Below, in pieces: positions 1-8,742 of a stretch of DNA of 64,000 nt. The position numbers and the translations under genes are program-made. Each line of letters begins with the position of its first letter. Position 1 is the stretch's first letter. Under the pieces are notes generated by a model that did no database searches, was not told the DNA's origin, and saw only the letters and a list, made by a program, of their open reading frames with translations. Where the stretch lies: contig JAEXDA010000077.1 in NCBI GenBank assembly GCA_023401925.1, positions 62,001 through 126,000 of the forward strand, read 5' to 3'. Source of the DNA: Bacillota bacterium (GTDB taxonomy: Bacteria > Bacillota > UBA4882 > UBA8346).

Positions 1-593
1 TTATTGGCGAATTGGATAAAGCTTCGGAAAAGATTGGTGATATTACGACGATGATCGAGGGAATCGCCGAACAGACCTCTTTGCTCGCTTTGAACGCTTC
101 CATTGAGGCTGCCCGTGCCGGTGAACACGGAAAAGGCTTTGCGGTAGTCGCCTCGGAGACCGGAAAGTTGGCCGACCAATCCAAACAGGCCACGCAGCTT
201 ATTAATCAATTAATTGATCAGATGAGAAATTATATTAGCCACGCAGTTGATTCTATCAAAACTGAGATGTCAATGGTCGAAGCGGGGAAAAATATGGCGC
301 TTGAAGCCACAGATACCTTTGAAGATATTTTCCGAAAATTGGGGGGGATTTTAGAGCGTATTGATACGGTGGCCTTATCCGCCAAAAAGATGGCGGCCCG
401 GAATGAAAGCGTCATAACGGCTGTGACTAGTATAGCAGCTCTGAGTGAAGAGGGTATGGCCAGCACCGAGGAAGTTTCTGCGATTACGCAAGAACAGACT
501 GCTGCGGTCGAAGAAGTTAATGCTCTGGCTGAAAACCTGGCGCAGATTTCCGCTGGATTGAAACAAAGTGTAACCAAATTCAGGATTGAATAA
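1..593 (+). CDS. Methyl-accepting chemotaxis protein, C-terminal part (5' truncated by window)
   Basis: The reading frame is open from the window edge (first full codon at base 3) to the TAA at 591-593. About 196 residues are visible. They hold the conserved tip of the MCP signalling hairpin (IAEQTSLLALNASIEAARAGE followed by GKGFAVVASE), then a long heptad-patterned helix. This cytoplasmic hairpin binds CheW and CheA and transmits ligand state to the flagellar motor. The tip continues as ETGKLADQS where EVRKLAEQS is usual, a mild variation. The N-terminal sensor and membrane segments lie outside the window, so the ligand is unknown. The next gene starts 37 bases on with no terminator between them, so co-transcription with the sulfatase is possible. 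Confidence 0.93.
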   Translation, partial: IGELDKASEKIGDITTMIEGIAEQTSLLALNASIEAARAGEHGKGFAVVASETGKLADQSKQATQLINQLIDQMRNYISHAVDSIKTEMSMVEAGKNMALEATDTFEDIFRKLGGILERIDTVALSAKKMAARNESVITAVTSIAALSEEGMASTEEVSAITQEQTAAVEEVNALAENLAQISAGLKQSVTKFRIE

Positions 594-630
594 GAAACAT
601 ACTGACTTCAGTGGAGGATTGAAGCTAATC

Positions 631-2088
631 ATGACTAGTTTACAGAAGCCGAATTTTTTACTTATCAATGTTGATCAATGGCCGGGCAGTTATATGGGAT
701 GCGCCGGTCATCCAGATGTACTGACTCCAACCTTGGATGAACTTTCTAAAGTGGGTGTACGCTTTACCAATGCTTACAGTGGGACTCCCGTTTGTATCCC
801 TGCGCGGAGAGAGCTGATGACGGGGGCATGTGCGCGGGTTCACGGCGATCGCTGCTTTGATGAGACGTTGGAAATGCCGCAATTTCCTACTATGGCAGGA
901 GTTTTCGCACAGTCGGGATATCAAACATATGCCGTTGGTAAACTCCATGTGTATCCACAGCGGGATAGAATCGGATTCGATGATGTGGTGCTTCTTGAGG
1001 AAGGCAGACATAAGGGCGGAATGGCCCAGGACGATTACGAGAGATTTCTTGCCAGAAAAGGTTATGCTGGACTCGAGTTTATGCATGGTATGTGTAATAA
1101 TAATTATCTTGCCCGTCCTTGGCATTTACCGGAAGAATGTCATCCAACCAATTGGATAACCTATCAAATGTGTGAAACGATCAAAAGACGCGACCCTAAA
1201 AGGCCGGCATTTTGGTATTTGTCATACAATCACCCCCATCCGCCGCTGGCTCCACTTAAAGATTATCTCGATATGTATTCTGATTGCGATGTGAGTATCC
1301 CCTATTGTGGTGAGTGGACCTCTGGCCGGGATCTTCCATCGGTGTACCAATTTTATCGCGGCATATATGATTTCGTTGATAATAACCGGAAACTGTCTTT
1401 AGCAAGAAAGGCATTTTATGCCCTTTGTACTCATATTGACCATCAAATCAGATTAGTAATCGGCACATTGAGAGAAGAAGGCGTATTGCAAAATACAGTC
1501 ATTGCATTTGTTTCTGATCATGGTGATATGCTCGGTAATCAGAAAATGTGGGGTAAAAATGTTTTTTATGAGGATTCTGCTAAAATCCCGTATCTGCTAA
1601 TTCCCTGCAAGGGGTACGAAGGATTAAAGCCCAATACAACGGATGATAGGTTGGTTGAATTGCGCGATATCATGCCAACATTTTTAGAGATGGCAGGAAT
1701 TGAAATACCGGAAAGCGTAGACGGGAGTTCTTTAATAAAAGAAGAGAAAAAGGATTACATCTATGGCGAGCTGTGGGAAGATATGCGGGCAACGAGGATG
1801 ATCAGATGGGGCGATTACAAACTCATTTATTGCCCGGCCAATAACATATCACAACTGTTTGACATCAAAAATGATCCGCAAGAGCTAAAGGACTTATCCG
1901 GAGAGCCTTCATATCAGAAGATTCGAAAGCAAATGGAAAGCATGCTGATTCAAAATTTATACGGCGGCGATGAAAAATGGGCTGTAAATGGTACCTTGGT
2001 AGGCAGGAGTGAAGAAGATAAAAAGAATTCAGGAGAACATGCCGTTTTAAGGAATGCTGATTTATTGCTTCAAAGGGGCTTGCGGTAG
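631..2088 (+). CDS. Type I (formylglycine) sulfatase
   Basis: This 485-residue protein is in the alkaline phosphatase/sulfatase superfamily and should hydrolyse a sulfate ester, probably on a carbohydrate. Visible motifs are the N-terminal metal site NVDQW (Asp15, Gln16), the modification motif C-I-P-A-R (Cys55 to Arg59, followed by RELMTG) in which Cys becomes formylglycine, and the second metal site SDHGDMLG. No signal peptide is seen, so it is probably cytoplasmic and acts on imported substrate. I chose ATG 631 because GGAGG lies at 613-617, although the 13-base spacing is long. A TTG at 586 in the same frame would overlap the MCP. No sulfatase-maturating enzyme is in the window. Substrate cannot be told from sequence. 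Confidence 0.93.
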   Translation: MTSLQKPNFLLINVDQWPGSYMGCAGHPDVLTPTLDELSKVGVRFTNAYSGTPVCIPARRELMTGACARVHGDRCFDETLEMPQFPTMAGVFAQSGYQTYAVGKLHVYPQRDRIGFDDVVLLEEGRHKGGMAQDDYERFLARKGYAGLEFMHGMCNNNYLARPWHLPEECHPTNWITYQMCETIKRRDPKRPAFWYLSYNHPHPPLAPLKDYLDMYSDCDVSIPYCGEWTSGRDLPSVYQFYRGIYDFVDNNRKLSLARKAFYALCTHIDHQIRLVIGTLREEGVLQNTVIAFVSDHGDMLGNQKMWGKNVFYEDSAKIPYLLIPCKGYEGLKPNTTDDRLVELRDIMPTFLEMAGIEIPESVDGSSLIKEEKKDYIYGELWEDMRATRMIRWGDYKLIYCPANNISQLFDIKNDPQELKDLSGEPSYQKIRKQMESMLIQNLYGGDEKWAVNGTLVGRSEEDKKNSGEHAVLRNADLLLQRGLR

Positions 2089-2173
2089 AATTTTTAGTCT
2101 CATTGAACCGTGAACCGTGCTCGGGAGACTGATGCCGGATATTATAGTAGTAAGGGTGAAGAAATTGGAAAAA

Positions 2174-3139
2174 ATGCAGGTTATTATTCAAAAAGATGTT
2201 TATGAAAGAGGACGGCTTCTTTTTGACCCATCAGGCATGGCTATAACGGTTTTCGATGTATCCGAGGAAGATAAAATGATCGAGCATCAAAAAAATACGG
2301 GGACAAAATGTATGATCATAGGTGCCGATAAATACTCGGAAAGGTTTTATAATGCCATCGCCCCGGATTCTTTAATTGTCCGTTTTGGGGTTGGCTATGA
2401 TGCCATGCCGATAGAAATTTGCAAAAAGCGCCGGATTTTGGTTGCCTTTACTCCGGGAACTCTGGATCAATCCGTCGCCGAATATGCCATGGCCCTTATT
2501 TTAGGTAGTGCAAGAAGAATTCCTCAAGCTGATGATAAGCTAAAAAATGGCGAATGGAATGAAGGACCCGGAATAGAACTTTATGGCAAAACACTTGCGA
2601 TATTAGGGTTTGGTAAGATTGGTCAACATTTGGCGGGAATTGCCAAGAATGGTTTCGGCATGAAAATTAATGCCCTGGACATTATGCCGCAATTAGATGC
2701 CAGATATCATGGTTTGGTCGACTTTTATTCGGGCGACTTTTACAGCGCTGTGCAAGATGCTGATTTTATATCTTTGCATATGCGAGTTACCAAAGAAACT
2801 GAAGGGTACATAAACCGCTCCAAATTGGAGCTTATGAAAAAAGAAGCCATTTTGATTAACACCGCCAGGGGAAAGTTGGTCAATGAAATTGACCTGTTTG
2901 AAGCGTTGGAGAACAAAAGCATTGCGGGTGCAGCATTGGATGTGTTTAATGAGGAACCCTATGTTCCCATCGAAGGAAAAGATTTGCGAACTCTGTCAAA
3001 TGTTATTCTCACACCGCACATCGCCTCAAATACCAAAGCAACAAATCAAAAAATGGCACAGGCCTGTATCAATAATGTCACTAATTTTTATAAAATGAAT
3101 CTTAAAGAAGTATGTTTAATACCAGAAATGGCGAGCTGA
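2174..3139 (+). CDS. D-2-hydroxyacid dehydrogenase (phosphoglycerate dehydrogenase-like)
   Basis: This NAD-dependent 2-hydroxyacid dehydrogenase has 321 residues and should interconvert a 2-hydroxy acid and a 2-keto acid. Visible are the Rossmann motif LGFGKIG, the catalytic Arg in NTARGKLVNE, the Glu in FNEEP and the His in LTPHIAS, all in the family order. Start ATG 2174 gives the usual MxVII beginning. ATG 2132 and GTG 2117 in the same frame would add an atypical extension. It follows the sulfatase by 85 bases on the same strand and may act on a sugar acid or lactate released in the same pathway. That link is inference, as the family is too broad to assign a substrate. Confidence 0.9.
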   Translation: MQVIIQKDVYERGRLLFDPSGMAITVFDVSEEDKMIEHQKNTGTKCMIIGADKYSERFYNAIAPDSLIVRFGVGYDAMPIEICKKRRILVAFTPGTLDQSVAEYAMALILGSARRIPQADDKLKNGEWNEGPGIELYGKTLAILGFGKIGQHLAGIAKNGFGMKINALDIMPQLDARYHGLVDFYSGDFYSAVQDADFISLHMRVTKETEGYINRSKLELMKKEAILINTARGKLVNEIDLFEALENKSIAGAALDVFNEEPYVPIEGKDLRTLSNVILTPHIASNTKATNQKMAQACINNVTNFYKMNLKEVCLIPEMAS

Positions 3140-3309
3140 AAAAGATTTGGAAGAAAGGACCTAATCAACTCGAATGTGCTATAAACTATACTCGGATTGC
3201 TACATCCAATATGAGAATAGATAGAGTACTTATTTTTCATGGAATTTTGTTTTTTGAAAATTTATTAGTAAGTCAATAATCAATTATTCCAGAATGTAAA
3301 AGACATTTT

Positions 3310-3340
3310 AACTCGCTGCCAAACCTGGAGCGAGTTTTTT
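3310..3340 (+). terminator. Rho-independent terminator after the hydroxyacid dehydrogenase
   Basis: AACTCGCT at 3310-3317 pairs with AGCGAGTT at 3329-3336, followed by a T run to 3340. It lies 170 bases after the dehydrogenase stop and would close the sulfatase/dehydrogenase transcript. Confidence 0.8.
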
Positions 3341-3693
3341 ATAAGTATTTTTACCGGCTTTCTTTTTTTAACCTTCAAAAAGGAGTTAAGGGAGCCAATG
3401 TTTTTATTTTTAGGACCTTATTCCTCTCCTGGACCTCACGACCCACACCTAAAATGGAGTTAGATTTTGGCATTTGGACTGCTAGGATTTTACGGGAACC
3501 GGATTCAATGAGGGGAATGAGGACAGGGGATCTTCAAGCAACGGGAAGAATTACTCTGAATAAATTCACCAGTTAGTAGAGGTTTTTGATTTTGGATAGA
3601 AATAATTCAATTAAAATTATAAATTGGGAGTGATTCATTTGACGCCGGAAAGAATATCGGAACTTATGCAAAACATTGGAATCAGGGGATTAT
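3341..3693. other. Intergenic region with two possible very small reading frames
   Basis: No confident gene is seen. A 21-codon frame at 3398-3463 has AAGGAG/GGGAG-like bases just upstream. A 31-codon frame from TTG 3639 to 3734 (beginning LTPERISELMQ) follows GGGAG and overlaps the end of the methyltransferase on the other strand. The second reads like part of a helical protein and could be a gene remnant. Neither is supported beyond this. Confidence 0.25.
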
Positions 3694-4365
3694 TTAGGGC
3701 GAATATGGTAGTTCTTTTTGACATTTTACCATAATAAATGGAAATGGCGGTTTATTTTCCATATTTTTATGGGGCTCAACAATTTTAGAAATTTGGACCA
3801 GCCCATAGTTTTCAAATTCTTGTTGGACCGAGTCCTCGTCATAAAAAAACATTTTGAGCCCTTCCATGATCTCGAAATAGTCTTTATCAAGCTTTTTGCC
3901 CTTTCCATACATGGGGGCATCTTTAGAAATCGCAGTAAAAATCATATATCCGTCTGGCTTTAACTGGTGATAGCAATTTTTAATAAACTTTTCTCGCTCA
4001 TGATGATTCAATAAGTGAATCAGGGCATAACAAAATATCCCCTCATAAAGTTGGTTATCAAAAGGCATATCCGTTACTGAACCATGAAAAATAGGAATAT
4101 GAAGCCGGTTTTGCCTTGCCAAGTCAATCGCGGTTTTTGAAATCTCAATCCCGGTTACCCTGATTCCGTTGTCCATAAAAACCTTAGCGTTTCTGCCATA
4201 GCCGATGCCGGGTATCAATATATCCTTAACTTTCTTTTTAAGGAAAAAGTCCTTGGCCAGGGTTGCTGAATCCGAAGGTTCAAATCCCCACATCGTTTGA
4301 TGCTCAATAAAACTTGATTCCCAGAATTCGGTCATCCCGCGATCCCCTTGATGGTTTGAGTTCAT
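3694..4365 (-). CDS. Class I SAM-dependent methyltransferase
   Basis: This 223-residue protein has a Rossmann-type methyltransferase fold. Motif I reads ILIPGIGYGRNA near residue 50, an acidic residue after beta 2 appears in VTGIEIS, and a later segment FHGSVTDMPF matches the motif before the cofactor pocket. The C-terminal half (LKPDGYMIFTAIS) fits the strand 4/5 region of TehB-like or Methyltransf_25 enzymes acting on small molecules. ATG 4365 follows GAGG by six bases. An internal ATG at 4335 with AAGGGG upstream is a second possibility. Substrate is unknown. It is followed on the same strand by nothing obvious and preceded by a small HTH gene 47 bases upstream. Confidence 0.85.
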   Translation of the reverse strand: MNSNHQGDRGMTEFWESSFIEHQTMWGFEPSDSATLAKDFFLKKKVKDILIPGIGYGRNAKVFMDNGIRVTGIEISKTAIDLARQNRLHIPIFHGSVTDMPFDNQLYEGIFCYALIHLLNHHEREKFIKNCYHQLKPDGYMIFTAISKDAPMYGKGKKLDKDYFEIMEGLKMFFYDEDSVQQEFENYGLVQISKIVEPHKNMENKPPFPFIMVKCQKELPYSP

Positions 4366-4412
4366 TATACCTCATTTGCTTCGTATTAAACATAAATGTG
4401 CCAATTCAAATA

Positions 4413-4634
4413 TTACCAAGGGATTTTATCGTAGGCATCGCCGCGGAAGAAGGGGACCAGTTTGCTTTTTAAAGGTTCCGGAACATCTTTTAATCGGAGT
4501 TGATCGATTCGTTTTATCTCCAAGCTGTCTACTTTAAGACGCCCGGCTAACTCGGCTACGGTGAGCCCTTTATCTTTTCTTAGATTTTTGACTCGTTGAT
4601 TACTTAAACCAAATCCAAACAATATCCTGATCAC
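4413..4634 (-). CDS. Small helix-turn-helix protein
   Basis: The 73-residue product contains a single Xre-like HTH: NQRVKNLRKDKGLTVAELAGRLKVDSLEIKRID matches helices 1 to 4 of that fold. The C-terminal tail (LRLKDVPEPLKSKLVPFFRGD) is also seen in short Firmicutes HTH proteins of unknown role. The first in-frame start is GTG 4634. TTG 4622, with GGAG about ten bases before it, is an alternative that removes the odd MIRI leader. It precedes the methyltransferase on the same strand and may share its transcript. No operator was recognised. Confidence 0.65.
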   Translation of the reverse strand: MIRILFGFGLSNQRVKNLRKDKGLTVAELAGRLKVDSLEIKRIDQLRLKDVPEPLKSKLVPFFRGDAYDKIPW

Positions 4635-4936
4635 TCCATTGTAATTTTTTAAGGCCGTGAAGGTAATTGACGCACACTTGAAACGGCCGCCGGGACCTGG
4701 CGAACGCGCTCTTTTCGTTAAGTCTCAATTCATTATAGCAAACTTTTATTTCATTGCACACCTGAAATGAATTCAGTGAATTTAAAAATATGGAAAAACA
4801 GCCGGGAGAACATTGCTTTGGAATGGCTCCTCGGGTATTGGTGAATTTTTTTTATTTTAGCAGGAATTGTTTTCGAAGAACAGAATTTAATCAGCAGTTA
4901 AAAGAATAGATCCAGCAATGTTGCTGGGAGGGAGTA

Positions 4937-5017
4937 ATGAAGCGACCAACGGGAAACCGGCGATCGTTTTTATTTTTATCGGACACAAACTTTTTTCATT
5001 GCGTTTTCCCTTTTTAA
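4937..5017 (+). CDS. Possible 26-residue small protein
   Basis: ATG 4937 lies just downstream of GGGAGGGAG (4926-4934). The frame runs 26 codons to TAA 5015-5017, and a rho-independent terminator begins six bases later. The peptide starts MKRPTGNRRS and continues hydrophobic/aromatic (FLFLSD, FFHCVFPF). The tight package of ribosome-binding site, short frame and terminator is what supports it. No homologue is recognised. It could equally be a non-coding RNA whose hairpin happens to contain an SD-like sequence. Confidence 0.35.
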   Translation: MKRPTGNRRSFLFLSDTNFFHCVFPF

Positions 5018-5023
5018 TGGAGA

Positions 5024-5048
5024 CCCTCTTTGCAGAGGGATTTTTTTT
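5024..5048 (+). terminator. Rho-independent terminator (plus strand)
   Basis: CCCTCT (5024-5029) pairs with AGAGGG (5034-5039) across a TTGC loop, followed by eight T. No large plus-strand gene lies upstream, so it ends the small transcript proposed at 4937-5017. Confidence 0.7.
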
Positions 5049-5074
5049 GATTCCCGCCAATTGAATCCGCGATT

Positions 5075-5105
5075 AAAAAGGATGCCCATCAAAGGCATCC
5101 TTTTT
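5075..5105 (-). terminator. Bidirectional terminator downstream of the nucleotidase gene
   Basis: AAAAAGGATGCC (5075-5086) pairs with GGCATCCTTTTT (5094-5105). Both strands end in a T run. On the minus strand it would terminate the large nucleotidase transcript 93 bases after its stop. Confidence 0.8.
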
Positions 5106-5197
5106 CAACCGCTTTTAAACGGAAAAAAGGATTGGAGAAACGGAATGATGGTAGCCGGTTTGCAAAAACAGAGGCTCGCCGGCTACAAATAGACGGA

Positions 5198-8100
5198 TTA
5201 TGCCGCGGGCTTCATTGGAATACGCCCATTTATCGTCTGCCCCTTTTCCAATACGGGGCTGGTCGAGATTTGCCAATCCGGCTCCACGGTCGGTTCGATG
5301 GTTTTTTGCTCCCGGATGTAGTTGATCATCAAGTTACGGATTTGACCGTCGTCGCCAAAGGCTTTGGCCGAATCGAAGATCACCTCGGGGTCCTTGATGC
5401 CGGCAGCTTTCATGAAACCACCTCCGCCGTTATATCGGTAATTATTGATAGCCACCGTAAAGGTGTCGTTATCCCGGACCGGTTTATGGTTGACTTGCAG
5501 GTTTTGAATTCTTTGACCGGCAGGCTTTGTAAGATCAACCGTATAGGTCGCTCCGAATAACTGGTCCAGGTTGTAATCGGGGATATTCAAGGTTTGGTCT
5601 TTGGTGACCGGATCATGAGGGGTGTTTACTCCGGCATAGTAACGAACCGACCACTCCATCCAGTCCTTTAGCTGTTTACCGGTGATTTTAATGCCGTATA
5701 AATAGTTTTCATAAACATAAACCGCCATCAGGTCCTGGATGGTGATGGCGCCTTTTAAAATCCGGGCCGAACTGCTTAAAGGAGCGGCGATGGATAAATC
5801 GGTCTTGGCATAATACTTTTGCACTTTGTTGATTAAATCCATCAAGGCGGTTTCTTTGGTTAATTGATCCGTACCTAAAAAATCTCCCTTAGCACTTCCA
5901 ATCTTGGTTCCGATATAGGAAAGAGTGGCTTCATGATAGGGTTCAGCCAATTCCATGATGACCGGATCGGCGGCAATGGAAGCATCCATGGCAATGGTCT
6001 TGCTTGACTTGTTGTTAATGATCCATTGACCCTCGGTATTTTTATCGATGACGAAATCAATTTGAGAGACAAATTGTCCCCACTTGCCCGGTTCGGTGAC
6101 AATCACTTTTTGACCGGCGGGATTGGTGTAATCATGTTCACTGATGTTAGCATGGATGTGACCCGCAATAATGGCGTCGATACCGTTAACCGTGGTGGCT
6201 AGGGCTTTGACCTGATTTTCCGGAATGGTATCGGCGGCGCTCTCTTCACCGGAGTGCATGGAAACGATGACGATATCAGCGCCGCCAGCTTTCATTTTCG
6301 GGACCCATTGGCCGGCTTCAGCCACCAGGTCGTTAAAATGCAATCCTTGATAGTGGGCTCCATCTTCCCAGGATGGTATTTCCTTGGTGGTTAGCCCCAA
6401 GATTCCAATTTTAACGGGCCCTTTGGGAGTATCAAAGGTTTTTATCAGGATGTTTCCGGCGAAATTCGAACCATCCTGGCGGTAGGTGTTCCCCGAAAGA
6501 ACCGGGATATTCTCTTTTTTGGCATCGCCGATGATTCGGTTCAAAACATCCAGACCGTAATTGAACTCATGATTACCCAGGACCCAGGCGTCGTATTTCA
6601 TGGCCCCCATCACTTTGATCAGGGGATATTCCGACTGGGTGTCAATCTTGTCATAATAATAAGAAAGAGGAGTACCCTGAATGGTATCGCCGTTATCGAT
6701 CAGGATGGTCCTGGGATTGGCAGCCCGGACTTTGGATACATAAGAGGCTACCTTGACAAGACCCCAGTTGGCCGGTTTTGCGGTGGCGTAATCCCATGCT
6801 TCAATATTACCGTGAATATCGGAGGTTGCCAGAACGGTGATGGTATTGGTTATGGCATTGGCATTAGCCTGTTGAATCGGAGCGATTCGTCCATCGGCGG
6901 TTGCACTTACATTACCTTGGGCTTTGATTGCCTCAATATAGATATCCCTGGCTACTTTAAAACTATCGGTGTAGGTTTTGGCTACCGCCGGGTTGGTAAA
7001 CTCCAGAAAACCATCGCCGCCAGCACCCATAAAGTTATTGGTGGCCACCAGATAAAGCCCATTGTTATCCAGCGGTTCGCCATCGGTTTTGGAGATGCTG
7101 AGCACCCGTTGCATGGTGGGCCGGTTGGGGTCATAAACAAAGGAAAAGCCGGATATTTGGATACCCTTGCCATTATCCTGGACAGCCTGTTCCAGCAGCA
7201 CTTTAATCTGGGCGGAGGTCATTTTAACAGTGACAATCGTATTATCAAAAGGCATAAATTGGAACATAGTGCCGACTGTAATATCACCTTTTGGGATATC
7301 ACAGCGCAGGCCGCCGTTATTAACAACTCCGAAATCCGCATGAACCGTTTTCCGGGTTACATCAGCCGTCCAGTTGCCTAAAATTGAATCGCTAAAGGGT
7401 TTGACATTTTGAGAACGGGTTAAATCGATGGCTCCCACACCGATCTTTTTGCTGAATTCCAATCCCACGGCGGAAGCCGCCTGATTGACAATTTGTTGAA
7501 CCTCAGGATCACAATGGGGATTGGAAGTATTGTATAAGCCGGAAATGTCCGTATAGGCCATATCGCCGGGGACTACTTTGCCATTGGCATTGACGGTGAT
7601 TTTTAAATCGAGAAAACCTTGACTGTATAATCCGGCGATCCCGACCGGGATTTGGTTAACCCGGGTGGTGACGATAGTGTGGCTGTGACCTCCAAAGATT
7701 GCATCCACTCCGGATACTCTAGCGGCAAAGGCGGTTAAGGAACCGACGGTAACACCGGAGCTTGGATTGGTTTCCGCCCCCATATGGGCTAAAACAACTA
7801 CAATTTGGGCGCCTTTTTTACGTAATTCAGCGGCCAGTTTATTGACGATCGGGACCGGGTCTTTAAAATCGACATTTTTAATCAGGGTTGGCATAATAAT
7901 GGAAGGAAAATCGGTATGGTCAACGACACCGATGATGCCGATTTTGACTCCTCCTCTTTCCAGCAACACATAGGGCTTGACATATTGCATGGGTTTTTCG
8001 GTGGTTTTATCATAGACGTTGGCTGCTAGTACCGGTATTGTAGTGTTTTTTAAAGTGGCGGACTTGGGGTTGATTACGCTTTCGATGCCCCAATCGTATT

Positions 8101-8488
8101 CGTGATTACCGAGCGCCATGGCGTCGAAATGAAGATTTTTCATGAAATCGATCACGGGCCGCCCTTTTAATACGTTGGACAAAGGAGTGCCCTGAAACAT
8201 ATCGCCGCCGGATAACAAAACGGTATTGGGATTTGCTTTCCGGATGGTTTTGATTTGTTCTGCAAGAACTGCCGCTCTTTGCTGGGTGATCGGAGTTCCA
8301 TCTTTCAATTTGCCGGAGTTTTGCAAGTAACCATGGAAATCGGTAATTTCGACGAAATCAAATACCTTCGGACTTGCCTCTGCCTGAACAGTTGCGGCTA
8401 AGTATCCGCTCATGCCCGGTATCCAAAGGCTGAAAACCAAAATTGCTCCCAACAAAAAGTGAGTCGTTTTTTGACTGAAACGCACCAT
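5198..8488 (-). CDS. Secreted bifunctional 5'-nucleotidase / 2',3'-cyclic nucleotide phosphodiesterase
   Basis: This 1096-residue protein has a signal peptide (KTTHFLLGAILVFSLWIPG, cleavage near VQA-EA) and two tandem metallophosphatase plus 5'-nucleotidase C-terminal units. Unit 1 (about 40-540) has TDFHG, GGDMFQGTP, GNHEYDWG, AHMG and GGHSHT, with MGAGGDGF as the substrate loop, and is UshA-like. Unit 2 (about 545-1075) has SDIHG, DNGDTIQGTP, GNHEFNYGL, MHSGE and AGHIHA, with RYNGGGGF, and is CpdB-like. All metal ligands look intact in both. It should release nucleosides from extracellular nucleotides and cyclic nucleotides in the periplasm. B. subtilis YfkN carries related units in the opposite order, as I recall it. 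Start ATG 8488 follows GGGGG by seven bases. It neighbours deoC and a nucleoside importer. Confidence 0.93.
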   Translation of the reverse strand: MVRFSQKTTHFLLGAILVFSLWIPGMSGYLAATVQAEASPKVFDFVEITDFHGYLQNSGKLKDGTPITQQRAAVLAEQIKTIRKANPNTVLLSGGDMFQGTPLSNVLKGRPVIDFMKNLHFDAMALGNHEYDWGIESVINPKSATLKNTTIPVLAANVYDKTTEKPMQYVKPYVLLERGGVKIGIIGVVDHTDFPSIIMPTLIKNVDFKDPVPIVNKLAAELRKKGAQIVVVLAHMGAETNPSSGVTVGSLTAFAARVSGVDAIFGGHSHTIVTTRVNQIPVGIAGLYSQGFLDLKITVNANGKVVPGDMAYTDISGLYNTSNPHCDPEVQQIVNQAASAVGLEFSKKIGVGAIDLTRSQNVKPFSDSILGNWTADVTRKTVHADFGVVNNGGLRCDIPKGDITVGTMFQFMPFDNTIVTVKMTSAQIKVLLEQAVQDNGKGIQISGFSFVYDPNRPTMQRVLSISKTDGEPLDNNGLYLVATNNFMGAGGDGFLEFTNPAVAKTYTDSFKVARDIYIEAIKAQGNVSATADGRIAPIQQANANAITNTITVLATSDIHGNIEAWDYATAKPANWGLVKVASYVSKVRAANPRTILIDNGDTIQGTPLSYYYDKIDTQSEYPLIKVMGAMKYDAWVLGNHEFNYGLDVLNRIIGDAKKENIPVLSGNTYRQDGSNFAGNILIKTFDTPKGPVKIGILGLTTKEIPSWEDGAHYQGLHFNDLVAEAGQWVPKMKAGGADIVIVSMHSGEESAADTIPENQVKALATTVNGIDAIIAGHIHANISEHDYTNPAGQKVIVTEPGKWGQFVSQIDFVIDKNTEGQWIINNKSSKTIAMDASIAADPVIMELAEPYHEATLSYIGTKIGSAKGDFLGTDQLTKETALMDLINKVQKYYAKTDLSIAAPLSSSARILKGAITIQDLMAVYVYENYLYGIKITGKQLKDWMEWSVRYYAGVNTPHDPVTKDQTLNIPDYNLDQLFGATYTVDLTKPAGQRIQNLQVNHKPVRDNDTFTVAINNYRYNGGGGFMKAAGIKDPEVIFDSAKAFGDDGQIRNLMINYIREQKTIEPTVEPDWQISTSPVLEKGQTINGRIPMKPAA

Positions 8489-8742
8489 CGTTTACCCCCT
8501 TAGACTTTTTCATTTTGATTTCCAAATTTTTTTAGCTTTGGAAGTGATATGAATATCTTTCGCGCGAATGATTGGTTTTCCTTTTTATGGAATTCTCAAA
8601 TCCTTGTTAAAAAATAAATTTATCTTTTAAGGCCATTGGAAGATGGCCACCGGATTTTGTGAACTTTCAAACAAAGGAAAAATTGGAATAATGCAGAATT
8701 TAGGAGAGTAGTGGACTGTACTTTAGATAGGGAGGTTCTGTG

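Larger units (their letters stand above)
4635..5197. other. Intergenic region with hairpins and a small ORF-terminator unit
   Basis: This stretch of 563 bases has no large gene. An imperfect hairpin (CCGGGAG near 4803 with CTCCTCGG near 4832) leads into a T run near 4846-4853. A perfect short hairpin (CCAGCAA/TTGCTGG, 4912-4927) sits just before the small frame at 4937-5017. Two terminators follow at 5024-5048 and 5075-5105. Together these suggest an independent short transcript on the plus strand. No promoter could be assigned with confidence. Confidence 0.4.

Noticed and set aside
4780..5048. T-box leader
   Set aside because: The T-rich tail and hairpins suggested one, but the T-box consensus is absent and no plus-strand gene follows.
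6569..7381. 270-codon plus-strand open frame
   Set aside because: It lies entirely within the nucleotidase gene on the other strand. Its translation has no family pattern, and it has no ribosome-binding site.
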